From positions 1-60,324 of the forward strand of contig SVGS01000022.1 in the NCBI GenBank assembly GCA_015056205.1: a stretch of DNA of 60,324 nt. Reading direction: 5' to 3'. The notes below the pieces were generated by a model, which saw only the letters and a program-made list of their open reading frames with translations, did no database searches and was not told where the DNA came from. The DNA comes from Clostridiales bacterium. Lineage in GTDB: Bacteria > Bacillota > Clostridia > Christensenellales > Aristaeellaceae. The translations under genes and the position numbers were made by a program. Of this stretch, positions 24,049-33,067 are shown one piece after another (the stretch's first letter is position 1; each line of letters opens with the position of its first letter).

Positions 24049-25035
24049 ATGATGAAAAGAATTTTTCTGGCCGGCCTGGCCCTGCTTTTGCTGGCGCTGA
24101 GCCCCGCGGCCGGCGCGGCGCCGAACCGGGAGACGGCGGTCGGGTTTCAGCTGGATACCGTTATCACGCTGACCGCCTATTGCGACCGGCAGGTGCTGGA
24201 GGACGCACTGGCGGAGTCCGGAAAATATGAGCGCCTCCTTTCCCGGACGATTGAGGGAAGCGACGTCTGGCGGATTAACCATGCGGAAGGGAAGCCGGTG
24301 GAGGTGGACTCCGTGACAGCGGAAGTTATCCGGACCAGCCTCGAAATCAGCGGGATCAGTGAAGGAGCCTTCGATATCACGATTGCGCCGGCTTCGGTCC
24401 TGTGGGATTTTAAAGCGGATCCTCCCAGGCTGCCGTCCGCGAAGGAACTGGACGCTGCGGCGGGAAAAATCAACTGGCGTCTGATTGAACTGGACGGGAA
24501 CACAGTTTGCCTGCCGGCGGGCATGATGATCGACCTGGGAGCGATCGCCAAAGGATATATTGCCGACGCGGTCAGCGCGTATTTGCGGGAGAGAGGCGTG
24601 GAGAGCGCCATTCTGTCCTTCGGCGGAAATATCATCTGTATCGGAACCAAACCGGATGGCTCGCCCTGGAAGGTGGGCATTCAGGATATTGACCGTCCTT
24701 CCGGAGAGGCGATGCTGGTCCTGGAATGTGCCGGAGGCTCTGTTGTCACCAGCGGGATTTATGAACGGGGTTTTGATTTCGAAGGGGTTCGGTATCATCA
24801 TCTGCTGGATCCCGCGACCGGCTGGCCGGCCTGGAACGACCTGGCCTCCGTTACGGTGCTGACGGACAGCTCCATGTACGCGGACGCTCTGGCGACGGCC
24901 GCTTTTGTGCTGGGAGAGGAGAAAGGGCTGCGGCTGATTGAAGCACTGAAGGATACCGAAGCGATCCTGATCCGCAAAGACCGGACGGTCATCTGTTCTT
25001 CGGGCGCGGGAGCGTATCACGTGCAATCCAGGTAG
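24049..25035 (+). CDS. apbE: FAD:protein FMN transferase, ApbE family
   Basis: 328 residues from ATG 24049 (ATG 24052 also possible). A signal peptide (about 1-23, AAGA) is followed by the ApbE fold: FQLDTVITLTAY, IDLGAIAKGYIAD, SFGGNIICIG, then GIYERGF and YHHLLDPATGWP, and the metal-site SSMYADALATAAF. These enzymes attach FMN covalently to Thr/Ser of exported or membrane flavoproteins such as RnfG, NqrC or PplA. No target with the flavinylation motif was seen in this window. There is no lipobox cysteine, though many ApbE proteins are lipoproteins. It closes the operon. Confidence 0.94.
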   Translation: MMKRIFLAGLALLLLALSPAAGAAPNRETAVGFQLDTVITLTAYCDRQVLEDALAESGKYERLLSRTIEGSDVWRINHAEGKPVEVDSVTAEVIRTSLEISGISEGAFDITIAPASVLWDFKADPPRLPSAKELDAAAGKINWRLIELDGNTVCLPAGMMIDLGAIAKGYIADAVSAYLRERGVESAILSFGGNIICIGTKPDGSPWKVGIQDIDRPSGEAMLVLECAGGSVVTSGIYERGFDFEGVRYHHLLDPATGWPAWNDLASVTVLTDSSMYADALATAAFVLGEEKGLRLIEALKDTEAILIRKDRTVICSSGAGAYHVQSR

Positions 25036-25075
25036 GTGACAGGGGACGTAGGTGACAGGGGACGGTTCTCTGTCT
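25036..25075. repeat. REP-like palindromic element, with tandem duplication of its left half
   Basis: GTAGGTGACAGGGGAC occurs twice in tandem (from about 25033), the second copy running into GGTTCTCTGTC. GACAGGGGAC can pair with GTTCTCTGTC through G-T wobbles. I recognise this GACAGGGGACGGTTCTCTGTC word as a dispersed repeat seen in many bacterial genomes, often linked to REP-associated transposases. It directly follows the apbE stop. Confidence 0.55.
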
Positions 25076-25235
25076 CTTTTTATGACAAACCCATTGTTTT
25101 CAGGTTCCATCGCTTTTCCATCCGTCCGGACGGCGACGGTTTATGATTTTTCTTCATTTTTTTGTTTGAGCTGATTACAGGGATGATTGTAACCGGGAGC
25201 GTTTTTCTTCCGGTTTCTTTTTTTGCTTATGGAGG
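25076..25235 (+). terminator. AT-rich spacer with a possible apbE terminator
   Basis: No gene is visible. AACCGG (25191-25196) can pair with CCGGTT (25210-25215), followed by TTTCTTTTTTT to 25224, a weak terminator-like structure about 160 bases after apbE. Confidence 0.4.
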
Positions 25236-25493
25236 ATGCTTGTTTTTTGCAGCATCGGTTTTGATAAACTCTACATGCAGAAAAGAGAGAGAATCTTCCG
25301 GGAAGCCAGGCGGCTAATCAAGGAGGGAAAACAAAACAGTGTCAGGGAGGCGCTGCTTGAAGTGTACGGGTATTTCGCCTATACGTTTTATGTTTATGAA
25401 TGCCGGAGTTTTTTCGATTGCGAGTTCGATTTGGAAAGCATGTCTGAAAAAAAGGTCGTCCCCGTCGCTCTCTTTCCAAAACCGTGGGAATGA
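25236..25493 (+). CDS. Small hypothetical protein or remnant
   Basis: An 85-residue frame; a more natural start would be ATG 25275 (MQKRERIFREARRL). It contains a basic helical part and an aromatic stretch (YGYFAYTFYVYECRSFFDCEFD). No family recognised and no good ribosome binding site. It sits between a repeat and an Rpn remnant in AT-rich DNA, so it may be debris rather than a gene. Confidence 0.3.
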   Translation: MLVFCSIGFDKLYMQKRERIFREARRLIKEGKQNSVREALLEVYGYFAYTFYVYECRSFFDCEFDLESMSEKKVVPVALFPKPWE

Positions 25494-25505
25494 TATATAC
25501 TGTCT

Positions 25506-25924
25506 GTGAAAGAAAAAACAGCTCGCTCGCCGCAAAAGGGGAGGATTCAGTATGTGCTGGATCTTTCCGCTGTGGATTTGGCGGATGAGGTGGATCGGGA
25601 ACAGGGGCTGGTCCAGTGGGCTCAGGCATTCAATGCTCAGGACTGGAACGCATTTAAGGAGATTGATCGGAACGGAATCAGGGAGGCGGCGAATACGATG
25701 GCTATGATTATGATGAATCCAACAGAGCGGCAGATGCTCTGGGATCGACAGCTGGCCCTGATGGATTACAATACAGAAATGATCAGTGCAAGGATGACCG
25801 GCATGGAAGAAGGCATGAAAAAAACAGAATCGAAATAGCCAGGAAAATGAAAACAAAAGGAATGTCAAATGATGTCATAACACAGATTACAGAATTGTCA
25901 GAGAAGGAGATAACAGATCTGTAG
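25506..25924 (+). pseudogene. Rpn-family (PD-(D/E)XK) nuclease remnant, frameshifted
   Basis: The frame from GTG 25506 encodes a C-terminal Rpn/transposase-like segment (QYVLDLSAVDLADEVDRE, GLVQWAQAFNAQDW, NPTERQMLWDRQLALMDYN, GMEEGMKK) and stops at 25836-25838. If one A is removed from the run at 25817-25823, translation continues as EIARKMKTKGMS, then NDVITQITELSEKEITDL, ending at TAG 25922-25924. That is the usual tail of these proteins. The catalytic N-terminal half is absent upstream. It is therefore both truncated and frameshifted, a decayed mobile-type gene. A sequencing error in the A-run could explain the frameshift but not the missing half. Confidence 0.65.
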
Positions 25925-26003
25925 GTTTGCATACACGAACAAAATGCTGAAACCGCACAGCAACATGACGGACGGGGCGGCTGTAGAATTGCATAAAAAG
26001 CTG

Positions 26004-26032
26004 TCGACTTCAGCCCTTTCCTGTGTTATACT
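26004..26032 (+). promoter_or_regulatory. Promoter of the lipocalin-like gene
   Basis: TCGACT (26004-26009), a 17-bp spacer and TATACT (26027-26032), with TG at 26024-26025 giving an extended -10. Confidence 0.65.
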
Positions 26033-26084
26033 GTTAATGTGCTGAAAAGCATGGAAGGAAAAAGAAAAAGAAAAGGAGAAGAAG

Positions 26085-26807
26085 ATGATGAAGAAACTGT
26101 TGTCCGTAATCCTGGCTCTGTGCATGGTCTGCCTGATGGGAGCCGCTCTGGCGGAGAACGCGGCCACTGGTGTGGTGGGAATGTGGTATCTGAAGACCGT
26201 GCAGAACGGAACGGTGAATGTGGATGCCAGCACTGTGGGCATGGTCATCACCCTGGAAGTGAAGGAGGACGCCTCCTTTACGATGGACGCCATGGGCACG
26301 GTGACTAATGGAACCTGGGAGCTGAAGGATAATACTCTGGCTCTGACCGCCGAGGGAACTACCCTTGAAGCGACTTATGCGGATGAAACCCTGACCATGG
26401 CGCAGGGAGAGAACCAGATGATCTTCACCAAGGAAGAACAGAAGGCGCTTACCCTGGCTCCGGTGAAGGAGAACGCGGCTGAGGAAGAGTTCGAAGGAAA
26501 CTGGACCAGCGCCTATGCCAGCGTGGGCGGAGCCATTGTGAACGCGGATGTGTCCAAGGAGACCATGGCCACGCTGAAAATCGAGAAGGGCCAGATGTCC
26601 ATCGCCGGTGACGGCAGCCTGGGCAAGCTGACCGGCGGCCTTCAGCTTCCCATGACTTATGAGAACGGCAAGCTGACCTATACCATGTCTGCCGGCACCA
26701 TGTCTGTCGTCTATACCGCGGTGATGCTGGAGGACGGCATGCTGGGCCTGACCGCCGATATCGGCAGCACAGCCATCACCATCTACTTTACGAAGACCGC
26801 GGAATAA
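26085..26807 (+). CDS. Exported protein with two lipocalin-like repeats
   Basis: 240 residues with a signal peptide (about 1-23, cut after ALA). GAGAAGAAG precedes the ATG; ATG 26088 is equally possible. The mature part consists of two similar beta-rich halves of about 105 residues. Each starts with a Gly-x-Trp (GVVGMWYLKTV and FEGNWTSAYASVGG), runs through TLEVKEDASFTMD or TLKIEKGQMSIAG, and ends with a threonine-rich strand. This is the pattern of lipocalin-like/DUF5640-type domains of unknown ligand. It is monocistronic with a strong promoter and a UUCG terminator, suggesting substantial expression. Confidence 0.75.
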   Translation: MMKKLLSVILALCMVCLMGAALAENAATGVVGMWYLKTVQNGTVNVDASTVGMVITLEVKEDASFTMDAMGTVTNGTWELKDNTLALTAEGTTLEATYADETLTMAQGENQMIFTKEEQKALTLAPVKENAAEEEFEGNWTSAYASVGGAIVNADVSKETMATLKIEKGQMSIAGDGSLGKLTGGLQLPMTYENGKLTYTMSAGTMSVVYTAVMLEDGMLGLTADIGSTAITIYFTKTAE

Positions 26808-26870
26808 TCAGGAGCCGGAATGGATCGCGGAAGCGGCCGGAACCGGGCGCTGATCTGAATCGGAAACCCC

Positions 26871-26895
26871 AAAGAGAAGCTTCGGCTTCTCTTTT
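26871..26895 (+). terminator. Terminator of the lipocalin-like gene
   Basis: AAAGAGAAGC (26871-26880), TTCG tetraloop, GCTTCTCTTT (26885-26894) and T: a perfect 10-bp stem with an exceptionally stable loop. Confidence 0.9.
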
Positions 26896-27043
26896 ATGTT
26901 TACAGGATTCTGCCGCGAAAGACCGGCGATTTGAAAAAAAGCCTGCTGATGGACGCGCAGATCCGCCGGTGTGTTCATCATATCCGCCTTTTTATCGTGA
27001 AATACGCCGGAGATGGAAAGCGTGTTCCGGGTGTATGGCCTTA

Positions 27044-27072
27044 TGGACAGAAGCGGGCTTTCATCATATAAT
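27044..27072 (+). promoter_or_regulatory. Promoter of the S41 peptidase gene
   Basis: TGGACA (27044-27049), a 17-bp spacer and TATAAT (27067-27072). It places transcription start near 27079, which excludes upstream in-frame ATGs and supports the start at 27104. Confidence 0.75.
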
Positions 27073-27103
27073 AGGACGAACAGAACGGAAATCAGGAACA
27101 GAT

Positions 27104-28885
27104 ATGAAAGGAGTACCAGACGGCCTGTCCGGGAATTGGGCGATGAAAAAGAAACTGACTGCATGGGTTCTTGCTATCATGATCATTTGCTGTACTACGG
27201 TTGCGTTCCCGGAAGCGGCGAGCCCGGCGGAAAAAACACAGCACAAAATTGAGCCGATAACGCTGACAGTATACATCAGCACGTTAGAGGCTAACCTGGA
27301 TATGGTGTTCTATCTCATGGACGGCGTGACGGATTTGCTGTGGGTCGATCTGGACAGCGCCTGCGGGCTGCTGTCCGGCCTGGGACAAGTATGGCGCAAC
27401 GATAAAGGGTTTGAACTGTCCTATGCGGCGGAGGGGAAAACCATTACGCTGACCCGCGAAAACTCGTTCCACATGACCTTCGATTTTGAGGAGAACAGGA
27501 TTTCCTGCCTCGACTACAATATGTTCCTGCATGATTCCACGGATACTTCCGCGCTGGATCTGCTGTACATGAAGGGATATAACGCCGCCGGGGAAGCAGA
27601 ACTGTTCCAGAGGAACCAGAACGCCACCTTCGACCGGCTGGGAAGCGACGTGGAGTTTTGTCTTTCGGACTATTCAATCGAAATGGTTTTTCAGGACGGA
27701 TGCGGCTATATTCCGCTGCAGACCCTGGGCGACCTGATCCTGACACCCGCCTTCGGATTAAACACTTTTTACAACGGGAAGGCTGTGTTTATCGCGAATG
27801 CCAGCCTGTTCGGAAACGAGACGGAAGGATACACGCCGCTGGGAGAATACTACTATTCCGCGGAACCCTGCGAACGCAGCGAAGCGCTGGCTGAGTTCGG
27901 ATACAACGAGCTGTGCCTGGCGCTGGACTGCCTGTACGGGCTGTGGGAAATTCACGAGATCGACTCCTTCAGCAACCTGTTCTGGCAGCTTGGGTCGGTG
28001 ACACCCCTGAAAGACAGGAACGCCTCGGAAGCGGATAAAGCCCTGTCCTTCTTTATCAACTGCTACCTGGACGACCTGCATTCCGGATTCAACGACCGCT
28101 CCTGGATGAACGCGGAGAAGACCGTGCCGGCGTATTTCGGAACGATGTACAACAAATATCTTCTGCATCTTCAGGAATACAGCAATATACGGAACAGGAT
28201 CCTGGGAGAAGTTCCCGTCTATACCGAAGTCGGAAATACCGCCTACATTACTTTTGACAGTTTTGATGTGACACAGGAAGGCGGAGCCTACTATGACAGC
28301 CTGAAGAACGGAACCCTTCCCAACGATACGATCGGGGAAATCATCAGGGCTCACGCGGCGATCTACCGGGAGGGAAGCCCGATCGAGAACGTCGTGATCG
28401 ACCTGAGCAACAACGGCGGAGGACACGTGGACGCGGCGCTGTTCCTGCTGGGCTGGGTGCTGGGAGACGCTCCTTTCTGCGTGAAGGATACATTCACGGG
28501 GGCGCTTTCAACGGCATCCTACCGGGCGGACACCAATCTGGACCGTGTCTTTGACGAAAGGGACGTGCTGACGGATAAAAGATTATTCTGCCTGATTTCT
28601 CCCGTGAGCTTCTCCTGCGGAAACCTGGTACCCGCTGTATTCAAGTATTCCCAGCAGGTGACCCTGCTGGGACGGACCTCGGGGGGAGGCAGTTGCACGA
28701 TCCTGCCCATGTCTACCGCATGGGGCACGATGTTCCAGATTTCCAGCCAGAGACGGATGTCCTTTTTTAAAAATGGTTCTTTCTATGATATTGACCAAGG
28801 AGTGGATCCGGACATCTACCTGACGAAAATAGAAAACTTCTATGACCGGGAAAAACTGACAGAGTATATCAACAATCTGTTCTGA
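27104..28885 (+). CDS. Exported S41 family serine peptidase
   Basis: 593 residues from ATG 27104 (AGGAA five bases upstream); ATG 27143 (MKKKLTAW) would give a tighter signal peptide. An N-terminal signal (hydrophobic AWVLAIMIICCTTVA) is followed by ~200 residues without a recognised domain, possibly a propeptide or substrate-binding part. The C-terminal S41 core has GNTAYITFDSF, ENVVIDLSNNGGG, then SPVSFSCGN with the probable nucleophile Ser (residue 502 or 504), and DQGVDPD. No PDZ domain is apparent. It probably processes extracellular proteins or peptides. A second exported peptidase follows 123 bases downstream. Confidence 0.85.
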   Translation: MKGVPDGLSGNWAMKKKLTAWVLAIMIICCTTVAFPEAASPAEKTQHKIEPITLTVYISTLEANLDMVFYLMDGVTDLLWVDLDSACGLLSGLGQVWRNDKGFELSYAAEGKTITLTRENSFHMTFDFEENRISCLDYNMFLHDSTDTSALDLLYMKGYNAAGEAELFQRNQNATFDRLGSDVEFCLSDYSIEMVFQDGCGYIPLQTLGDLILTPAFGLNTFYNGKAVFIANASLFGNETEGYTPLGEYYYSAEPCERSEALAEFGYNELCLALDCLYGLWEIHEIDSFSNLFWQLGSVTPLKDRNASEADKALSFFINCYLDDLHSGFNDRSWMNAEKTVPAYFGTMYNKYLLHLQEYSNIRNRILGEVPVYTEVGNTAYITFDSFDVTQEGGAYYDSLKNGTLPNDTIGEIIRAHAAIYREGSPIENVVIDLSNNGGGHVDAALFLLGWVLGDAPFCVKDTFTGALSTASYRADTNLDRVFDERDVLTDKRLFCLISPVSFSCGNLVPAVFKYSQQVTLLGRTSGGGSCTILPMSTAWGTMFQISSQRRMSFFKNGSFYDIDQGVDPDIYLTKIENFYDREKLTEYINNLF

Positions 28886-29008
28886 CCCCGCGGAGCCGGG
28901 TGTTTCCAGTTATGACTGACGAATTGCACAGAAGGAACCGGCTGTTTCCGGCCGGGTCCGGCGTTATTCAATTCTGAGTTTTGACCGGCGGCTGAAAGGA
29001 ACACTCCG

Positions 29009-32000
29009 ATGAATGTAAAGCGTATTCTGGGCTGGCTGCTGGCGCTGATGCTGCTGCCCCTGCCGGCGGGAGCCGGCAGCCGGGCGGAGAGCCGGCGGAA
29101 GCTGACCGTCATGATCTATATGTGCGGAAGCAATCTGGAGAGCGCCTACGGCTCCGCGTCCGCGGATCTGGATGAAATCCGGGCGGCGCTTTCCGGCGTG
29201 CCGGATGTGACGGCGCTGGTTATGGCGGGCGGATCGGAAAAGTGGTCTGCCGGATACAATCCGGAGCTGTGCAGCTTCATTGAAATCGGAGCCCGGGGGA
29301 CGCGCACCATCCGCACGGAGGACCGGAAAAGCATGGGCAGCGGGGAAACCCTGGCGGAGCTTCTGCGCAAAGGGAAGGAAGACTTTCCTGCGGAAAACCA
29401 CGCGCTGATCCTGTGGGATCACGGCGGCGGCCCGCTGGAAGGCCTCTGCTGGGATGAACTGTTTTCCATGGATCATCTGACGCTTTCGGAACTGACCGGG
29501 GCGCTGAAGGAAGTATCCTTTCCGGGAGGCCTGTCCTGGATCGGCTTTGACGCCTGCCTGATGGGCTCCGCGGAGGTGGCGGAGGCGCTGGCTCCCTATG
29601 CCCGCTACATGATCGCGAGCCAGGAAACGGAACCGGCGGCCGGGTGGGACTACCGTTTTCTGCGGGAAGCCGGTGAGGATTCCGACGGCGCTGAGACAGG
29701 CCGGAGGATCGTGGACGCGTATTTTGAAAGTCAGGAAGGAAGCCGCGACCTGCTGACCATGGCGTGCGTGGACCTGAGCCGGATCGGGGATCTGAGCCGG
29801 AGTCTGGACCGCTTCTTTGAGCCTGCTTCCCGGAAGGTAACCGCGGACAGCTTTGCCGTCTTTTCCCGGTTCCGGAAGGAAGCCTCCGGCTTCGGCCAGG
29901 TGGTCCGGGCGGCCGGGGAGCGGGGATATGATCTGGTGGATTTGGGGGACCTGCTGTCCGGCTGGGGAGAGGAGGCCGCTCCGGCAAAGGAAGCGCTGGA
30001 CGCGGCCGTGGTATATGTCCGCTCTTCCGGGGAAGCGGTTTCCGGCCTGTCCGTTTATCATCCCTATCTGAACAAGGAACAGTACCTGGAGTCCTGGCTG
30101 TCGGATTACCGTCGGATTTCCTTCAGTCCGGGGTATCGCCAGTATGTGGAAAGCTTCGGCTCCCTGCTGACGGGGACGGATCCGGTGAACTGGTCCGGCA
30201 TGCGGACAAACGTTGAAGGGCCGGACGAGCAGAACCGGTATACGTTTTCAATGCCCTTAACGGACGCGCAGCGGGACAGCCTGTCCTCCGCGGATGTTTT
30301 TGTGATGCATGACTTCGGAAGCTTCTCCGGAGGCCGGAAGGCGCTGGCGCCTATTGCCGTTTTCCCGGCGGAGGCCGATGCGGAAGGCCGGCTGACCGCC
30401 TCCGGCCGGATCCGGGCGCTGTATGCCGTGGCGGATGAGACGGGGGAGATTCTGAGAGGACCGGTCAGCTATCTGCTGTCAGAGGACGGAAGCTACTATC
30501 TGGTGCTGGCCCGGTATGAGGATGCGGCGGTGAAAAACCGCTCCGGCTGGGATGCCCGGAATGTCTTGTTTCACTGCGAGGAAAATCCGGATACGGGGCG
30601 GGTGGAGATTATCCGGAGATTTGTCTATGATAAAGCGTCCGGCGGATATACGAACCGGATTGCCTTTTCAGAAGCGGAGGCAACGCATGTTTACTTCTAC
30701 CTCCAGCTGCGGTATCCGCCGGAGGAGGACGGCGCGATGCCCGGTTTTGAGGAATGGAAGCCTTATGAGGGCTATTGGGCTGGCGGGTTTGAGCTGCCTG
30801 TGAAATGGCATTTCGAATTCCGGGAGGACCGCCTGCCGGAGCGGATGGCGGCGGCGTTTCAGGTGACCGACTGCTATCAGAATGTCTGGTCCGGTTCCGT
30901 CGCGGAAGTGAATAATCCCCTGACGAGAGAGATCGGAATTTCTCCGGCTGAAATAGAAGACGGAGACTGGAAGCTGACCTTTTCCGCCCAGCTCAGCAGC
31001 GGCGGGGAGAATCCCCGGCTATCGCTGCGGGTCGATGCGGAGAACCGGGGAAGGAAAAGATTCAACGTCCGGACGGATCCGCTGATCCTGAACGGGATCC
31101 GGACCGTTGAATCCTATTTCTCGATCTATGATTTTCGGCCCGGGGAGAAAAAGACGGATTCCCTGGCATTCTCCGGTAACGATCTCATGGGGCTGGACCG
31201 GATTGAGACGGTTTCCGGCATGATCCGGGTGGAACCGGTGACTGACAGCAGCGGAAGAACGGATGAGGTGATCCCCTTTACGCTTGCCCTGACGGACTGC
31301 GATGTTTCCGCCTTCGCGCCGGAAATGCCGGAAGCGCTTGCGGAAACCACGGAGAACGGACTGACCTGGAAGCTTCTTTCGCTGGAGGAGAAAAACGACG
31401 GCGGCCTGACCGGGACGGTGTACGTGCGGAACGATACGGAGACCGGATTGGCGCAAAGCTTTCAGGTGGCGGTGAACGATGTGCGGGCGGAATCCTCTCT
31501 GGGAGTGCGGGCTGCCCCTGGAACCTCCTGTATCACCAGGCTGACCTATCAGAATCTTTCCGAAGTATCTTCCTATGATCTCACCATTGATCAGTCCGAA
31601 AAACTCTATGTGATGGGCGTTCAGCAGGCGCTGCAGGGCGCCGGATGGCAGCAGGTGGAGCGGGTGAGCCTGTGGCCGGATGACATCATTCCGGGCGGGG
31701 ACAAAGCGGCTGCTACCCTGGAACTGGATCAGCCCCGGCCGTTGTCTCCCGCGGAACGGCAGCCTGAATGCGTTCCGGTATTGACGGGCGGGGTGGAGGC
31801 AAAGCTGGAAAGCGTCCTGATCGGCGATGACGCGCTGGCGCTCGGGCTGCGGGTGCATAATCATCTGGACCGGAGCGTCAGGCTGCAGCCGGGCGGGGCG
31901 CGAATCAATGATATTCCGGTTACCGGGGATCAGCGATTCACGGATTACTGGGCGGTCTTGCCGCCCCGCATGGACGCGGTGCTCTGCGCCGTTCTGGAAA

Positions 32001-32908
32001 CGGAGGAGAATTTTACGCCCGGTGATGCGGTGAATACGCTTTCGCTTTGCTTTGATGCGGACAACTATCGGAGTTCTCCGGTTCAGATCAGTTTCCCGGA
32101 GGGAACGCGGATCGGAGCGGAGGGCGGAACCTATCTGTACGCAGACGATCTGACCGTGAACGCCGGATTCCTGGATACCTCGGTTCCGTATGTTATCGCG
32201 GACAGAATCTCTTTCCGGGGAGAGCCCGCTTCTGTCAGCCTGGCTGTGCCGTTCAGTGAGGAGGCAGCGTCCGGAGCAGCTTCCGGGACGGCCGCTCTGG
32301 GTGTTTATACCCGGGAGAACGGGAAAACCCAATTCCATCCGCTGGTTTCCCGGAATCTGGCGCGGGAGAACGGAAACTGGACCGTATCCTTCAGCGGGTG
32401 GATGATGACCTTCGGGGATCAGACGATGGAAACCGGTGAGTCCGCGGATGAGGGAAACCGGCTGACTATCAGCAATCGAAGCAATATTCAGGTTTACAAA
32501 AAAACAAGCCATCCGGATTCGCTGAATCCGGATCCGGATGCCGCGGATTACTATGGATTCCTGACCGCTGTTCTGGCACCGGACGGGCAGTCGGTTGCGG
32601 AAAGCAGTGTGAGCCTGGTGGGCGGGGATTATTCCCGCGGGAATATTCTGCTTCCCGAAGCGGCCTGTACGCTTCTGGACCGTTATGTGTTAATGGACAC
32701 GGAGGCGGATGGATTCCGGAATTACGAAGCTGAGCAGGAATGGATCACCCTGACGGCGGATCAGCCGCTGCAGCCGGAGCTCCGGCCGATCCGGGAGCTG
32801 GATGCGCCCCAGGGCGTGCTGTGCCGGTTCTGGAATGAGGAAGGTGAGATGACCGGCAGCGTCCTGCTGGACCCGGCAACCGGAAAGGTGATTGTGCCTG
32901 CGGATTAG
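29009..32908 (+). CDS. Very large exported clostripain-family (C11) cysteine peptidase
   Basis: 1299 residues with AAAGGAAC before the ATG and a signal peptide (about 1-22). The catalytic C11 domain spans about residues 30-390: KLTVMIYMCGSNLES, the catalytic His138 in ILWDHGGGP and Cys183 in IGFDACLMGSAEVAE. The remaining ~900 residues are beta-rich, without lipobox or sortase motif, and resemble several Ig-like or carbohydrate-binding modules (repeated Trp-rich strands) that I cannot name. C11 enzymes cut after Arg or Lys and usually self-activate. The length is well above the typical 400-600 residues. It probably shares transcription with the S41 gene, although no terminator decides this. 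Confidence 0.88.
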   Translation: MNVKRILGWLLALMLLPLPAGAGSRAESRRKLTVMIYMCGSNLESAYGSASADLDEIRAALSGVPDVTALVMAGGSEKWSAGYNPELCSFIEIGARGTRTIRTEDRKSMGSGETLAELLRKGKEDFPAENHALILWDHGGGPLEGLCWDELFSMDHLTLSELTGALKEVSFPGGLSWIGFDACLMGSAEVAEALAPYARYMIASQETEPAAGWDYRFLREAGEDSDGAETGRRIVDAYFESQEGSRDLLTMACVDLSRIGDLSRSLDRFFEPASRKVTADSFAVFSRFRKEASGFGQVVRAAGERGYDLVDLGDLLSGWGEEAAPAKEALDAAVVYVRSSGEAVSGLSVYHPYLNKEQYLESWLSDYRRISFSPGYRQYVESFGSLLTGTDPVNWSGMRTNVEGPDEQNRYTFSMPLTDAQRDSLSSADVFVMHDFGSFSGGRKALAPIAVFPAEADAEGRLTASGRIRALYAVADETGEILRGPVSYLLSEDGSYYLVLARYEDAAVKNRSGWDARNVLFHCEENPDTGRVEIIRRFVYDKASGGYTNRIAFSEAEATHVYFYLQLRYPPEEDGAMPGFEEWKPYEGYWAGGFELPVKWHFEFREDRLPERMAAAFQVTDCYQNVWSGSVAEVNNPLTREIGISPAEIEDGDWKLTFSAQLSSGGENPRLSLRVDAENRGRKRFNVRTDPLILNGIRTVESYFSIYDFRPGEKKTDSLAFSGNDLMGLDRIETVSGMIRVEPVTDSSGRTDEVIPFTLALTDCDVSAFAPEMPEALAETTENGLTWKLLSLEEKNDGGLTGTVYVRNDTETGLAQSFQVAVNDVRAESSLGVRAAPGTSCITRLTYQNLSEVSSYDLTIDQSEKLYVMGVQQALQGAGWQQVERVSLWPDDIIPGGDKAAATLELDQPRPLSPAERQPECVPVLTGGVEAKLESVLIGDDALALGLRVHNHLDRSVRLQPGGARINDIPVTGDQRFTDYWAVLPPRMDAVLCAVLETEENFTPGDAVNTLSLCFDADNYRSSPVQISFPEGTRIGAEGGTYLYADDLTVNAGFLDTSVPYVIADRISFRGEPASVSLAVPFSEEAASGAASGTAALGVYTRENGKTQFHPLVSRNLARENGNWTVSFSGWMMTFGDQTMETGESADEGNRLTISNRSNIQVYKKTSHPDSLNPDPDAADYYGFLTAVLAPDGQSVAESSVSLVGGDYSRGNILLPEAACTLLDRYVLMDTEADGFRNYEAEQEWITLTADQPLQPELRPIRELDAPQGVLCRFWNEEGEMTGSVLLDPATGKVIVPAD

Positions 32909-33016
32909 CGCAGCACCGCGCTGGTCTGGGGCCCCAGGGTTTTCGATCCTGAAACGGAAAAGAGCCTGATCGACGGATAAGCCTTCTTCCGGGAAAAAGG
33001 CGGATTGTTAAAGCAG

Positions 33017-33049
33017 AAAAAGAGCCTGCCGGTTTTTCCGGCAGGCTCT
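33017..33049 (-). terminator. Terminator of the coiled-coil gene
   Basis: A 12-bp stem, AGAGCCTGCCGG (33021-33032) with CCGGCAGGCTCT (33038-33049) and a five-base loop. On the minus strand TTTT follows. The 32909-33016 part also holds a short CTGGGGCCCCAG palindrome that may serve the convergent peptidase transcript. Confidence 0.8.
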
Positions 33050-33067
33050 CTGCGTCGGGAGGCGGTT

